Source: Candidozyma auris | Taxonomy: Eukaryota; Ascomycota; Pichiomycetes; Serinales; Metschnikowiaceae | Direction of reading: 5' to 3' | Assembly: GCF_003013715.1 (NCBI RefSeq) | Contig: NC_072813.1 | Coordinates: forward strand, 2,232,001-2,296,000 | DNA length: 64,000 bases | Shown here: piece by piece, positions 54,068 to 62,566 of the stretch | Numbering within the stretch: position 1 is the first letter of the stretch | Layout: each line of letters opens with the position of its first letter | Position numbers and translations under genes: made by a program | Notes under the pieces: model-generated | What the model was told of the DNA's origin: nothing | Seen by the model: only the letters and a program-made list of their open reading frames with translations | Database searches by the model: none

Positions 54068-55279
54068 ATGGACTTCGATCCCCTCGAGCTTTTCACGCCC
54101 GCTGATTCCTCCATAAAGTCGGAGTCGCCTGTCCTTTTGCCATATGTACAAGCATCAGTGAAGGTTGATCTCGTTGAGGTGGCAGAATCAACCCAGGAAC
54201 CTCTTTTCGCAGCCGATCAAGATGAGACTGTTTTCGTTCCTTTGCACGTTCACGATCTACCGCTTTTGCGGATGAAACCTCCAAGTAAAGTGCTTCTTGT
54301 TTTCTTGAAATTGTTGGCTCCGCTCACTGTACACAACTTTGACCCTCCCTCAGATTCAGAGAAGGACACTGCGGCAACATTCAAAGATAAGAGCATATCC
54401 GTGAAAGATGCTGAAGAGGCTGTTGCTTGGCTCCACAATAAGAGCCGCTTCACGTCTTTAGAACTGTTAGCGGCAGTAGCTTCCTTGGCTGACGTGTTAC
54501 GTAAGTCTTTTGCATCTCAGTATAACGGATGGTTGACAGCAGTAATATCGTCAGATATGGACTGGCTCACGCTGAAGGAAAAGGAGGATATTAGCACTTT
54601 GGCAGCGCTACGGCTTGCTGAAAACTGCGGAAGAACAGCTCAACCTGAGTTCATCAGACATATCGAGATCCCAGGTCTACCGCAGACGATATACTTGAAA
54701 GAACCTTCCTTGACAGCAGACAAGTTGGGACTCAAAACGTGGGGATCACTGTTTATACTTGGAAAACGTTTGGCAGCTAGACCTTCATATTTGAATGGGT
54801 CAGTGTTAGAACTTGGTTCTGGGACAGGCTTGGTAGGGATGGTATCTTGTCTTCTAGGATATAGGACAGTCTTGACGGACTTGCCAGAAATCCTACCTAA
54901 TTTGACAGATAATATTGAGCTTAACAACATTGATAACGCATCATCAGATTCACTCGACTGGAGTGATCCGTCAGAGTTTTTACAGAGATATGGGCTGCTG
55001 AAATTCACGACGATCATCTTATCTGATCCTCTATATTCATCAAAGCATCCTGCGTGGATTGTGAACATGATGAATGAGTTCTTGGAAGTCTCCTCAGATG
55101 CCAGTGTTCTTCTCCAAGTACCCATCAGGAAGACATTTGAAAAGGAAAGAGCCCATTTATGGGCTTTACTAGAAGAGAATGGATACGTGGTTCAAGAGGA
55201 GGACAATGAGACAGGATACGATGATTTCGGTGAAACTACGTTTGTTTTCAAACAGTTAGCGAGGAGGAAGAGAGATTAG
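54068..55279 (+). CDS. EFM2: Efm2-like protein-lysine methyltransferase
   Basis: 403 residues from the ATG at 54068 (MDFDPLELFTPADSS). The C-terminal half is a METTL21-type seven-strand methyltransferase: KTWGSLFILGKRLA, the SAM-binding VLELGSGTGLVGMVSCLLG (about 246), VLTDLPEILPNL and the post-II segment IILSDPLYSSKHP. The N-terminal half is an accessory domain, as in S. cerevisiae Efm2 (YBR271W, 419 residues). Known role: methylation of elongation factor eEF2. EFM3 is the main alternative, but length and the nearby SDH8 favour EFM2. An exact motif copy lies 68 bp upstream. Confidence 0.85.
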   Translation: MDFDPLELFTPADSSIKSESPVLLPYVQASVKVDLVEVAESTQEPLFAADQDETVFVPLHVHDLPLLRMKPPSKVLLVFLKLLAPLTVHNFDPPSDSEKDTAATFKDKSISVKDAEEAVAWLHNKSRFTSLELLAAVASLADVLRKSFASQYNGWLTAVISSDMDWLTLKEKEDISTLAALRLAENCGRTAQPEFIRHIEIPGLPQTIYLKEPSLTADKLGLKTWGSLFILGKRLAARPSYLNGSVLELGSGTGLVGMVSCLLGYRTVLTDLPEILPNLTDNIELNNIDNASSDSLDWSDPSEFLQRYGLLKFTTIILSDPLYSSKHPAWIVNMMNEFLEVSSDASVLLQVPIRKTFEKERAHLWALLEENGYVVQEEDNETGYDDFGETTFVFKQLARRKRD

Positions 55280-55398
55280 ACATCTTAGACGGCCAGGCGT
55301 CACTAAGGAATGGCCAACTGAGAAACAGCATAGCATAAAATCAGCATACGACACTAGATTATAAAACGTTTATAAATTACTTGCACACATATAGTCTA

Positions 55399-56745
55399 TC
55401 ACAAGAAGTCCCTTACTTTTCTCAAACGCTTGACGGCCTCTTCAAGCAAGGAGTCGTCTTTGCACACGGCAAAACGCACAGAGTTCTCCAAGGGATTGTT
55501 GACCCTGTGCTCAGCAACGATAAACTCAGTGGGTGGAATGCCCACTACGCCGATCTCCTTGATGAGCCAGTATACCAACTTGTAGTCTTTGGTACCTCTT
55601 GCAAGAATCTCCTCGGGATACTCGTAGTCTTCTGGAATCTTGAGTTTGGCAAAGTTAACCAAGAGGAAATATCCGCCCTCAGCGGCAGTGTATGGCAACC
55701 CTAAATCTTGAAATACCTTCTCAAATATCTCATACTTTCTTGCGTAATCCTGACGGGTTTTTTCAAAGTAGTTGTTCTTTTCCCCAGCCAGAAAAGCCTC
55801 CGACACTGCCTGTTGTAAAGGGGCAGGAACAGAGAAACAAATACGAGTATGAGCTGAGGTGACGTACTTTATCAACTCAGCAGGGCCCTGGACCCAGCCG
55901 ACTCTCCAACCTGTGGCAGCAAACGACTTTCCTGCTGAGCCCACTGTCAATGTTCTCTCGGCCAATTCAGGCAACGAAGCAAGGGTCGCTGGCCTGTGGA
56001 ATGTTGGTGTATAGTATAAATTCTCGTACACCTCATCAGAGAGAAGAATAATGTTATGCTTGATAGCCAACTGGCCAATCCTGTGGAGCTCCTTTTCGTT
56101 GAAGATCTTTCCAATTGGGTTATGTGGGGTGTTGATGAGGATGATCTTGGTCTTTGGAGAAATAGCCGCCTCGAGAGCCTCCCAGTCAACCTCCCACTCG
56201 TCACCTGTGGTGTTACGATCGGCAAAGTGCTCCGGGCACTTCAACTTGACATATTTCACCTTGGCCCCAGTCATCTCCACATTTGGAATGTATTGATCAA
56301 AGAACGGCTCAAACACAATGACCTCATCTCCAGACGTCAAAAATCCAAAGAATACTGCAAAAATGCCCTCGTTGGCGCCCGTGGTTACCAAGAGTTGGCT
56401 TGGATCCACTGGTCTACCAAACTGTTTCGTGTACACCTCACTCAACTGCTTCACAAGGTTAGGGTTACCTTTGGCGGGAGCGTATTGGTTGAACTGCGGC
56501 TTCGTCAAAGCGTGGTGGACAGCTTCAATGGCAAAATCAGGTGGGTTATAGGAAAAAAACCCCTGGCCCAAGTTCACCACCGACTTCCCCAGCTGTTCCT
56601 GGGCAGCGGCCGCTGTTTCATTAATCAAGGACCAAACGTCTTTACGGTTTGGGTTCTGCTCAAAGTAAGGATTGTGCAAAGCTGCTGGCCCGTGAGAGGT
56701 GGTCATTCTGGTGAAAATGGTTGTTCTGGGGCTCCAGCGTAGCAT
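55399..56745 (-). CDS. BNA3: Kynurenine aminotransferase Bna3
   Basis: 448 residues, ATG at 56745. The first residues (MLRWSPRTTIFTRM) look like a mitochondrial presequence and a second ATG at 56706 (MTTSHGPAALHNPYF) could give a cytosolic form. Fold type I PLP enzyme: NLGQGFFSYNPPDF, TTGANEGIFAVFFGFL, INTPHNPIGKIF, LSDEVYENLYY and the PLP lysine in TVGSAGKSFAATGWRVGW. Arg of SVRFAVCKDD binds the substrate carboxylate. Known role: kynurenine to kynurenic acid, a side branch of NAD synthesis. The upstream region has motif copies at 56782 and 57143. Confidence 0.94.
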   Translation of the reverse strand: MLRWSPRTTIFTRMTTSHGPAALHNPYFEQNPNRKDVWSLINETAAAAQEQLGKSVVNLGQGFFSYNPPDFAIEAVHHALTKPQFNQYAPAKGNPNLVKQLSEVYTKQFGRPVDPSQLLVTTGANEGIFAVFFGFLTSGDEVIVFEPFFDQYIPNVEMTGAKVKYVKLKCPEHFADRNTTGDEWEVDWEALEAAISPKTKIILINTPHNPIGKIFNEKELHRIGQLAIKHNIILLSDEVYENLYYTPTFHRPATLASLPELAERTLTVGSAGKSFAATGWRVGWVQGPAELIKYVTSAHTRICFSVPAPLQQAVSEAFLAGEKNNYFEKTRQDYARKYEIFEKVFQDLGLPYTAAEGGYFLLVNFAKLKIPEDYEYPEEILARGTKDYKLVYWLIKEIGVVGIPPTEFIVAEHRVNNPLENSVRFAVCKDDSLLEEAVKRLRKVRDFL

Positions 56746-56781
56746 ACACTAGTTGTAGATAAGTGAATGTGTGGCTCATAT

Positions 56782-56793
56782 TTTCGCAGCCAG
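56782..56793 (-). promoter_or_regulatory. Near copy of TTTYGCAGCCAT motif
   Basis: TTTCGCAGCCAG (last base differs), only 37 bp upstream of the first BNA3 ATG. Confidence 0.5.
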
Positions 56794-57142
56794 CGAGAGG
56801 AAGGAAAAAGTGGAAGAGACAGATGGACACCACGCAGGCTAAACGCAAGGATGTGGACCCAAACGGAAGTTCAGAGCGAAAAGGAAGATGTTTGTTTGCC
56901 TGGAGTTAGTGTTTGTCTGGGTATGGCCGTCATGAAGAGGGTGGTGTGGTGGAATTGGCCAGGAACGTCACGTGCGGTTACGAGATATGGAGGGTTCAGG
57001 AGTGAATTCAATGAAAATCGCTTTAATAAACAAACAATTTGAAATCGATGGTTTGATAAAGCTACACAGACTTGGTAGGACTGAATGAAGGTCCAGTTTA
57101 TTTTCCTTGCAAGGATCCATGGTATTAGCACCCTCAGGACAG

Positions 57143-57154
57143 ATGGCTGCGAAA
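57143..57154 (+). promoter_or_regulatory. Exact copy of ATGGCTGCRAAA motif
   Basis: ATGGCTGCGAAA, about 400 bp upstream of BNA3 and an equal distance before the tRNA-Arg gene. Confidence 0.55.
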
Positions 57155-57545
57155 TTCCCCTTTCTCAGAAACTGAAAAGTACTATAAAGTGGCAGGGTAA
57201 ATAAGTCCTCACAATCCAACTCTCATCAATTTAGACCGCGATTAATCTTAAGAAACCGTGGCTTTGGATATAGAATTTGACTCGAGACTGTTTGCCTTTA
57301 GATATTACGACCCTAGCTGTCCCATGTGTAGTGAAGATTCGTTGAGAAAAACTCCAAAGCACTTCTCTGGGTAAATTTATCATCCTTGCTAGCCACCTGA
57401 AACCCGCCTAAACCTCAATCTCGTTCCACAGGGGCACACTCTCGGGCATTTGGCGAAGAGTGGCTACTCATGTTGGTCGAGATTGAGAGAAAGCCATTTT
57501 ATTTGCCGCGACATAGAAACACAAGATATGCTTTGAAACGAACTC

Positions 57546-57618
57546 GCCTGCGTGGCGTAATGGTTAGCGCATTTGACTTCTAATCAAAAGATTCCGGGTT
57601 CGAGTCCCGGCGTGGGTT
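57546..57618 (+). tRNA. tRNA-Arg (TCT)
   Basis: 73 nt. The acceptor GCCTGCG pairs with CGTGGGT through four Watson-Crick and three G-U pairs. D arm GCGTAATGGTTAGCGC, anticodon loop CTTCTAA with anticodon TCT, T arm CCGGGTTCGAGTCCCGG. It matches the yeast tRNA-Arg(UCU) pattern. There is no intron. A T6 terminator follows at once. It ends 248 bp before the SDH4 ATG. Confidence 0.95.
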
Positions 57619-57728
57619 CTTTTTTGTTGCTTTGGCCACCATCACAGTTTTTCTCTATCTTAAAAGCATCTCCCGCCATTTTTCTGGAACACCTGCAACG
57701 ATTTGGAACTACAATCGAGCAGAATGTT

Positions 57729-57740
57729 TTTTGCAGCCAA
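57729..57740 (-). promoter_or_regulatory. Near copy of TTTYGCAGCCAT motif overlapping a CCAAT box
   Basis: TTTTGCAGCCAA, 126 bp before the SDH4 ATG. The change at the end creates CCAAT, so Hap-complex binding is possible as well. Confidence 0.5.
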
Positions 57741-57865
57741 TGGTCAACTGCGCGAAATGCCTTACATTGTTGACGATGCGGTGGTGTACGGGTGTAAGGT
57801 CTCCAGGCAACGAAAATTCTATGATACCGGTCCATCAAGCTTCAACTTTTTTACCCAAACCCATC

Positions 57866-58381
57866 ATGTTGAGATCCTTGCTCAGTAGAAACTCGCTAGG
57901 GTTGCTGCCAAGATCAATGATGCCGCTTCACCAAAACAGAATTGTCGCATCTAGACTTATCTCATTAAAACCAAACTTTTCCAAGTTCAAGCTCAAAGAA
58001 CAGCCTCCAGGGTTTATTGTGGGCACAGTCAACGATGCATATAAGGCTCCAGAGCCAGACCACTATCATGGCAGCAACCACTGGACTTACGATAGATTTC
58101 TTGCCATTAGTCTTGTTCCATTGACTGCAGTCCCCTTTGTGATGGGAGTGAATTTCCCCATGATCGACACGGCGTTCTGCTTGGCAGTGCTCTTCCACTC
58201 GTACAGCGGATTCAAGTCTTGCATTATTGATTATATTCCTGAAAGAGTATATGGGTTCTGGCACCGTGCGGCCATGAAGTTATTGACTCTTGGCTCAGCT
58301 ATTTCCATATATGGCATCTATGTGCTCGAAACGACGGAAAACGGTCTCTTTGATCTCGTATCCAAGATATTTGGCGCGTAG
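57866..58381 (+). CDS. SDH4: Succinate dehydrogenase membrane anchor Sdh4 (CybS)
   Basis: 171 residues from the ATG at 57866 (MLRSLLSRNSLGLLPRS), a mitochondrial presequence. HGSNHWTYDRFLAISLVPLT leads into the first membrane span. The haem/quinone signature FHSYSGFKSCIIDYIPER has the conserved His, Gly and Asp-Tyr. Two more hydrophobic stretches (MIDTAFCLAVLFHSY; LLTLGSAISIYGIYVL) complete three spans. Role: anchors Sdh1-Sdh2 in the inner membrane as complex II. Frames opening further upstream begin at TTG or overlap the tRNA flank and are not used. It lies close to two other complex-II-related or respiratory genes in this window. Confidence 0.92.
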   Translation: MLRSLLSRNSLGLLPRSMMPLHQNRIVASRLISLKPNFSKFKLKEQPPGFIVGTVNDAYKAPEPDHYHGSNHWTYDRFLAISLVPLTAVPFVMGVNFPMIDTAFCLAVLFHSYSGFKSCIIDYIPERVYGFWHRAAMKLLTLGSAISIYGIYVLETTENGLFDLVSKIFGA

Positions 58382-58470
58382 ACATCATTCAGGCGAACTT
58401 GAGCGATAGGGCAGGGACAATGCATGTCGACTTGCTTAAGCATTACCTGAGGAGGTCGTCTTCGAGAGGG

Positions 58471-59205
58471 TTATGAGTTACCTGGAGATGAGGAATCGCA
58501 ATGCGATGTTCTTTCTAGAGGCTTACTGTCAGCAACAAGCTCCGCATCTTCTTCAGCATTGGCCCTTTGCTTCTTTGACGGCCGCTCAACATCGTCTAAA
58601 TCCGTTTCTGTCTCCTTTTCGGAGTCCTTCTTGACCGTTACCCACGGAAGGGAAATGTAAGTTACATCTTTGGGGAGATCGAATTGTTCGTATTGCTCTG
58701 GTGTAGCAATTTCATGCCCATTAGCTAGACGTGCATTAGCCTCTTTTCCATTTGCTCCATTGACTTGACTCGACCCATTTTCGTCCGAGTCGCTCAAATG
58801 TTCTGTTTCCTTCGAAACCACCATTATTGTTCGTGCAAAAGCCGCAAGAAACCGCTCTGCCTGTTGCACCGTGGTCAACAGGTACCCAGACTTCTCTGGC
58901 TCAAGCAAGAGCTCTGCAATTCTGTAAATAGTGAACGGAGCACCATCTTGAAAATGACTTTTCAAGTGTTTCTCGATCTTCTCGCAAAATGTGCTTATCT
59001 TTTCAATGTCTTTGGCCTGTGGCCCACTGGCATTAGTCTTTTGTGCATGGAGCACTGCCGCCTTGATAGCTTGTAGGCGTTCTAGTAGCAGCGGTAGAAG
59101 CGTCAGTGACCACGTATCGTCGTCGTTGAAAATGCCATCTTTAAGAACTGGATCTAATGCCCCTCGAACCTGGGGATCCACTGGGGGCACTTCTAGACGG
59201 GGCAT
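58471..59205 (-). CDS. PSY4: PP4 regulatory subunit Psy4 (PPP4R2)
   Basis: 244 residues, ATG at 59205 (MPRLEVPPVDPQVRG). The PPP4R2 core is at about 60-130: EKIEKHLKSHFQDGAPFTIY, RIAELLLEP, then TTVQQAERFLAAFARTIMVV. The C-terminal half is acidic and polar, with a KKQR patch near 213-216 that may aid nuclear entry. Known role: nuclear PP4 with Pph3 and Psy2, which reverses the DNA-damage checkpoint by acting on phospho-H2A and Rad53. In S. cerevisiae it is next to COR1 (YBL046W/YBL045C); here two genes lie between them. It is convergent with SDH4 over 89 bp. Confidence 0.9.
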   Translation of the reverse strand: MPRLEVPPVDPQVRGALDPVLKDGIFNDDDTWSLTLLPLLLERLQAIKAAVLHAQKTNASGPQAKDIEKISTFCEKIEKHLKSHFQDGAPFTIYRIAELLLEPEKSGYLLTTVQQAERFLAAFARTIMVVSKETEHLSDSDENGSSQVNGANGKEANARLANGHEIATPEQYEQFDLPKDVTYISLPWVTVKKDSEKETETDLDDVERPSKKQRANAEEDAELVADSKPLERTSHCDSSSPGNS

Positions 59206-59614
59206 CCCCTGAGGTCAAAGAAAGAGGGTTTGATACTTGAGGTATGTATCAGGAATATGGAATATTAAACCTTACGCGACAGGGATCTAGTTGCAGGACC
59301 CACGAAAGTGGAAGGTAGAAACATACTTGACCAGTCAGCTAAAATAGTCTTTTTCTGTTTTTCTTGCCACCTTCTTATTTGTTCTCGATTTTCCGACGAT
59401 GTCATATAGCTGCAAGCTGCTGTCAATCAATTTCTTTTATTTGTGTCGGTGTAGCTTACCACATTAGGCAGAGATGACGAAGTAAAAGAAGGTGCCCGAT
59501 TAGGATTAAAAGGTCGAGTTTTCATTTCTATCAGTCAATACAATACGACCATCGTGGACTTGACTCAGTCATGTTTCTTCAACTTGTGTGTATGGAAGCT
59601 GCAGAGGACTAATG

Positions 59615-59637
59615 ATGGCTGCGAGATGGCTGCGACT
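59615..59637 (+). promoter_or_regulatory. Two end-to-end partial motif copies
   Basis: ATGGCTGCGAGA (59615-59626) and ATGGCTGCGACT (59626-59637) share one base. Both keep the ATGGCTGCGA core and differ only at the end. They lie about 410 bp from PSY4 and 425 bp from RSM7. Confidence 0.55.
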
Positions 59638-59795
59638 GTTCAATTTTCAATGTATATAAAAACTGGCTCATTTGTGGGGAAACGGACCTTTGAGGGCTCG
59701 AGAACTTCTGTGAATTCAGATTTGATGCAATACTCTGGTTCAAGTTGTGGCCAGGTAATGTAAACTTGCTATCAAGAAACTAACTTCTGTCATTT

Positions 59796-59807
59796 TTTCG
59801 CAGCCAA
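59796..59807 (-). promoter_or_regulatory. Near copy of TTTYGCAGCCAT motif
   Basis: TTTCGCAGCCAA preceded by a T run, 253 bp before the RSM7 ATG. Confidence 0.5.
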
Positions 59808-60059
59808 CAGAAGACCGTGAGCGACATGTATCAACCAGCCAATTTGATTTGCTGACATAGGCTTCAAAACGGAATTTGAGCTCTGTATCTCTGTATCCTT
59901 CTCCAGCCTTTTTTTTTTTTTTTTTTTTTCCTCTATTTTCGAGTATATCTAACTCAACCTTATTACCTTCTCTCCTACACCCGTGCACCAAACTCACATA
60001 CCATGTAAAAAATCTTCAACTATTTCTGTAGCCCGATCTCAAATCAGCACCATCACATC

Positions 60060-60848
60060 ATGGGTCTCTTTCGAGCGTTGGCTCGCCTGGCCATAATCGG
60101 CCGCTTTGTGGCTCCAAGGCCAACCATAAGTTCAATTTCTGCCATTCAGGCTCTCCGATTCAACTCCTCAGTGTCCAAAGACCAAGAGAAGCGCCCCAGC
60201 TTGACTGCCCAGATCTTCAGACCTGACAAGGACCAAATCACAGACGAAGATTTGGACGAATGGCTTAAAGCTGTGAAAACCTTGAAAGAGGGCAACAAGC
60301 AACCCGAGACAGAAACAGAACTCTATCTTCTGGAGTTCTTGAAGCCAGAGCAGTTCTTACAAGAAAAGTTTGAGCCCTCAGAAGAACAGCTAGCCGAGGT
60401 GGAGAAGTATAAGGGAACGCCTGTTCCACTTAAAATCGACCCAGTGGTGGAGCATTTAATTAACGTCATCATGAGACACGGTAAAAAGACGAAAGCCAGG
60501 ACCACGGTGTCTAGAGCCTTATACATTGTTCACTTGAAGACAAGACAAGACCCTGTGAGGATTCTTTACGAAGCATTGGACAAAATGGGTCCACTTTTCG
60601 ACACAAGAACAGAAAAGACTGGTTTTGCCAAGAACAGGGTTGTTCCTTTCGCTTTGAACTTGCGCCAAAGACACCGCTACGCCATGAATTGGATCATCGA
60701 AGGCTCACGCAACAAGAAGTCCAACTCCTTCTCCGTAAGGCTAGCAGAAGAGATCATCAACGCCCACGAGGGCCGCTCATCGGGATACGATAAGAGAGCA
60801 AGAATGCATAAGGAAGCCACCGCCCAGAGATCGTACCTCAGACCATAA
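60060..60848 (+). CDS. RSM7: Mitochondrial ribosomal small-subunit protein uS7m (Rsm7)
   Basis: 262 residues. A presequence-like start (MGLFRALARLAIIGRFVAPRP) and a mitochondria-specific extension of about 120 residues precede the uS7 domain: DPVVEHLINVIMRHGKKTKA, RALYIVHLKTRQDPVRILYE, then VPFALNLRQRHRYAMNWIIE and SVRLAEEIINAHEGRSSGYD with KRARMHKEA. Role: head of the mitochondrial 37S subunit, binding 15S rRNA. The upstream region holds three motif copies and a long T-tract. Confidence 0.94.
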   Translation: MGLFRALARLAIIGRFVAPRPTISSISAIQALRFNSSVSKDQEKRPSLTAQIFRPDKDQITDEDLDEWLKAVKTLKEGNKQPETETELYLLEFLKPEQFLQEKFEPSEEQLAEVEKYKGTPVPLKIDPVVEHLINVIMRHGKKTKARTTVSRALYIVHLKTRQDPVRILYEALDKMGPLFDTRTEKTGFAKNRVVPFALNLRQRHRYAMNWIIEGSRNKKSNSFSVRLAEEIINAHEGRSSGYDKRARMHKEATAQRSYLRP

Positions 60849-60994
60849 CTTGTATATATAAGACACGATAACGAGACAGGTGTAGGGAAATCAAATAATA
60901 ACTTTCCATTGAATTAAGAGTCTGTAGAGCATATGTGCACTGACGTGGTACCACCAAGATTGTGTAGCTCCTACTACCTATAGTGGCTTTTTGA

Positions 60995-61006
60995 ATGGCT
61001 GCGAAA
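60995..61006 (+). promoter_or_regulatory. Exact copy of ATGGCTGCRAAA motif at a possible start codon
   Basis: ATGGCTGCGAAA, 28 bp before the ATG at 61034. Its own ATG is in frame with that gene and would add MAAKFTKPLTTAR. Since the same 12 bases occur elsewhere without coding, the element is more likely regulatory here too. Confidence 0.55.
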
Positions 61007-61033
61007 TTCACAAAACCACTAACTACAGCTAGA

Positions 61034-61765
61034 ATGCCCGAGTTCTACGTGCCCACAGTGCCTCAAGTATACCGAAAAATCCGTTATAAAGTCAATTACG
61101 TTCTTGTAGATGCCAGGCTGAAATGGTACTCGACCTCAAAAAACCCCAGAGTCATTCTGGCCAAGTTCCATGGCCAGAGGCTCATATCGCTCAGAGTGAA
61201 TCCTCGTGACAAGTATTTCATCAAACCAGGAGAGTTTTTGACGGTGGAGCGAAAGCGACTAAACTCGTTCAGCATGAATAGCTTCATTGCTTTGTACAGC
61301 CAACCGACCAATGTGACGAAGATACAAGTTGACGAAGGTACAAAGGAGGCAGAGGAGACAAGAGACGAAAAAAGGAAAGATGAGTCTTTGTCGATTTCTG
61401 AAATGCTCTACCTGTCTGTGAAAAAGGCCTCCAGTCACTTTCGAGGCTTCCTGAGAGACGGGCCTGTTGCAATTCCTTCAGAGAAGAAGGAGAGCAAGCG
61501 TCAGAGAGTGTACCAGTTCTTGAGGAAGATGAAACACAGAAAAAGAGTACTGTCTGCCGAGAACATCAAGCAAAAAATGGAAAGCTTGCATTTCGACGAG
61601 CCAGTCGAATCGCCTAGCTCTAAAGTGTGGGAAAGAGTGATCAACGATGTGTCGCTTTCGGCAGCACAGATTTCCACCGGGAGCGCTCCAGGCTCAAGAG
61701 ATGAGTTTGAGAACTTGAGTAGTGATTTCACTGAAGGAAGAAGAAAGGAGATCACTAGTGCCTAG
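61034..61765 (+). CDS. Basic protein of unknown function, 243 aa
   Basis: Not recognised. From the ATG at 61034 it reads MPEFYVPTVPQVYRKIRYKV; an in-frame ATG at 60995 would add 13 residues but coincides with the repeated motif. The first 90 residues (VNYVLVDARLKWYSTSKNPR, LAKFHGQRLISLRVNPRDKY, FLTVERKRLNSFSM) are rich in Lys, Arg and aromatics and look folded. The rest is charged: EEEE/KR-rich linkers, KRQRVYQFLRKMKHRKRV near the middle and a Ser-rich tail. The gene follows RSM7 on the same strand and precedes COR1, so a mitochondrial link is possible but unproven. No membrane span is seen. Confidence 0.75.
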   Translation: MPEFYVPTVPQVYRKIRYKVNYVLVDARLKWYSTSKNPRVILAKFHGQRLISLRVNPRDKYFIKPGEFLTVERKRLNSFSMNSFIALYSQPTNVTKIQVDEGTKEAEETRDEKRKDESLSISEMLYLSVKKASSHFRGFLRDGPVAIPSEKKESKRQRVYQFLRKMKHRKRVLSAENIKQKMESLHFDEPVESPSSKVWERVINDVSLSAAQISTGSAPGSRDEFENLSSDFTEGRRKEITSA

Positions 61766-62566
61766 GCGTGAGTTGCTCGATATTGCTTCGAAGGATGATG
61801 AGGGCGTTATGAGGCAGGATGAGAATAAGTATAGAAGTGCTAGAGAATAATGACTAATTTGCTAAAAGGCGGTGGCAGTAATGTGGGTGGTATTGTTGTC
61901 CTTGACGTTTTTGTATGGGCACTGAGACATTTGATTCAATTAGGCTACTTGAAGATACTGTGCTGGCAGAATCAACGAAAAGTACTTATCTTATGCTTTT
62001 TTTGAAGAAGTCATTTTTTGAACTGCTAGAGGATCTCTTTTAAATTGCTCGAGGGTCACTTATTAGCTTCTACATTTCAGTCGTGCCACCATAGTCAAGC
62101 GCCATCCCTGAAAATTCATCACTTCTAAGTGACTCTGCAAATTCTTAGCCCTTTGTTTCATATCCTCTCACCAGCCAGCTACATATGTCAAACTAGTTCA
62201 AACAATTAGCTCAACCAGCGTCACCAGCTCAATCAACTTTTCTCACCAGGGTTGTTTTTCGCAGCCATTCATCTTGCGCATAGTAATAACACCAAATAGT
62301 ATCTCACCACCCCGATCGATTTCTCCCATAACAAGTGTGTTCTACTAAATAAGTACAAATTATTCATAAGTCAGCTACATACATTCAAACTCCTTTCTTT
62401 CCGTTTCTTCACCTACCCTAGGCCACCCGTTGTTTGCACCCTCTCTTCATCTTCCCTCTGTGTCTCTCCTGCACTTCAATTCCCTCACCGTTCATTGGCT
62501 AAATGCCTTCTCACTCTTTTTTCATCAACTAACTTCACCTTCAACCTACACCTTCTCCAACAAAGA
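61766..62566. other. COR1 promoter region
   Basis: 801 bp with no gene. It has an exact motif copy at 62257, an inverted CCAAT box (ATTGG, 62494-62498) 69 bp before the COR1 ATG and a long pyrimidine-rich leader. CCAAT with a Hap2/3/4/5-type factor is the usual control of respiratory genes. Confidence 0.6.
62257..62268 (-). promoter_or_regulatory. Exact copy of TTTYGCAGCCAT motif
   Basis: TTTCGCAGCCAT with T-rich 5' flank, 299 bp before the COR1 ATG. Confidence 0.6.

Larger units (their letters stand above)
56746..57545. other. Intergenic between BNA3 and tRNA-Arg
   Basis: 800 bp: BNA3 promoter on the left, tRNA on the right. Two motif copies. A frame with CxxC residues at about 57260-57360 was considered and not accepted (see rejected). 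No LTR remnant is recognised near the tRNA. Confidence 0.5.
59206..60059. other. Divergent promoter region of PSY4 and RSM7
   Basis: 854 bp with an overlapping motif pair (59615-59637), another near copy (59796) and a T-tract of over 20 bases (59909-59931), about 130 bp before the RSM7 ATG. No gene is seen. Confidence 0.6.

Noticed and set aside
57255..57535. Possible two-exon small gene with a CPMC motif before tRNA-Arg
   Set aside because: No good start codon, a weak donor (GTAAAT) and no CTAAC branch site.
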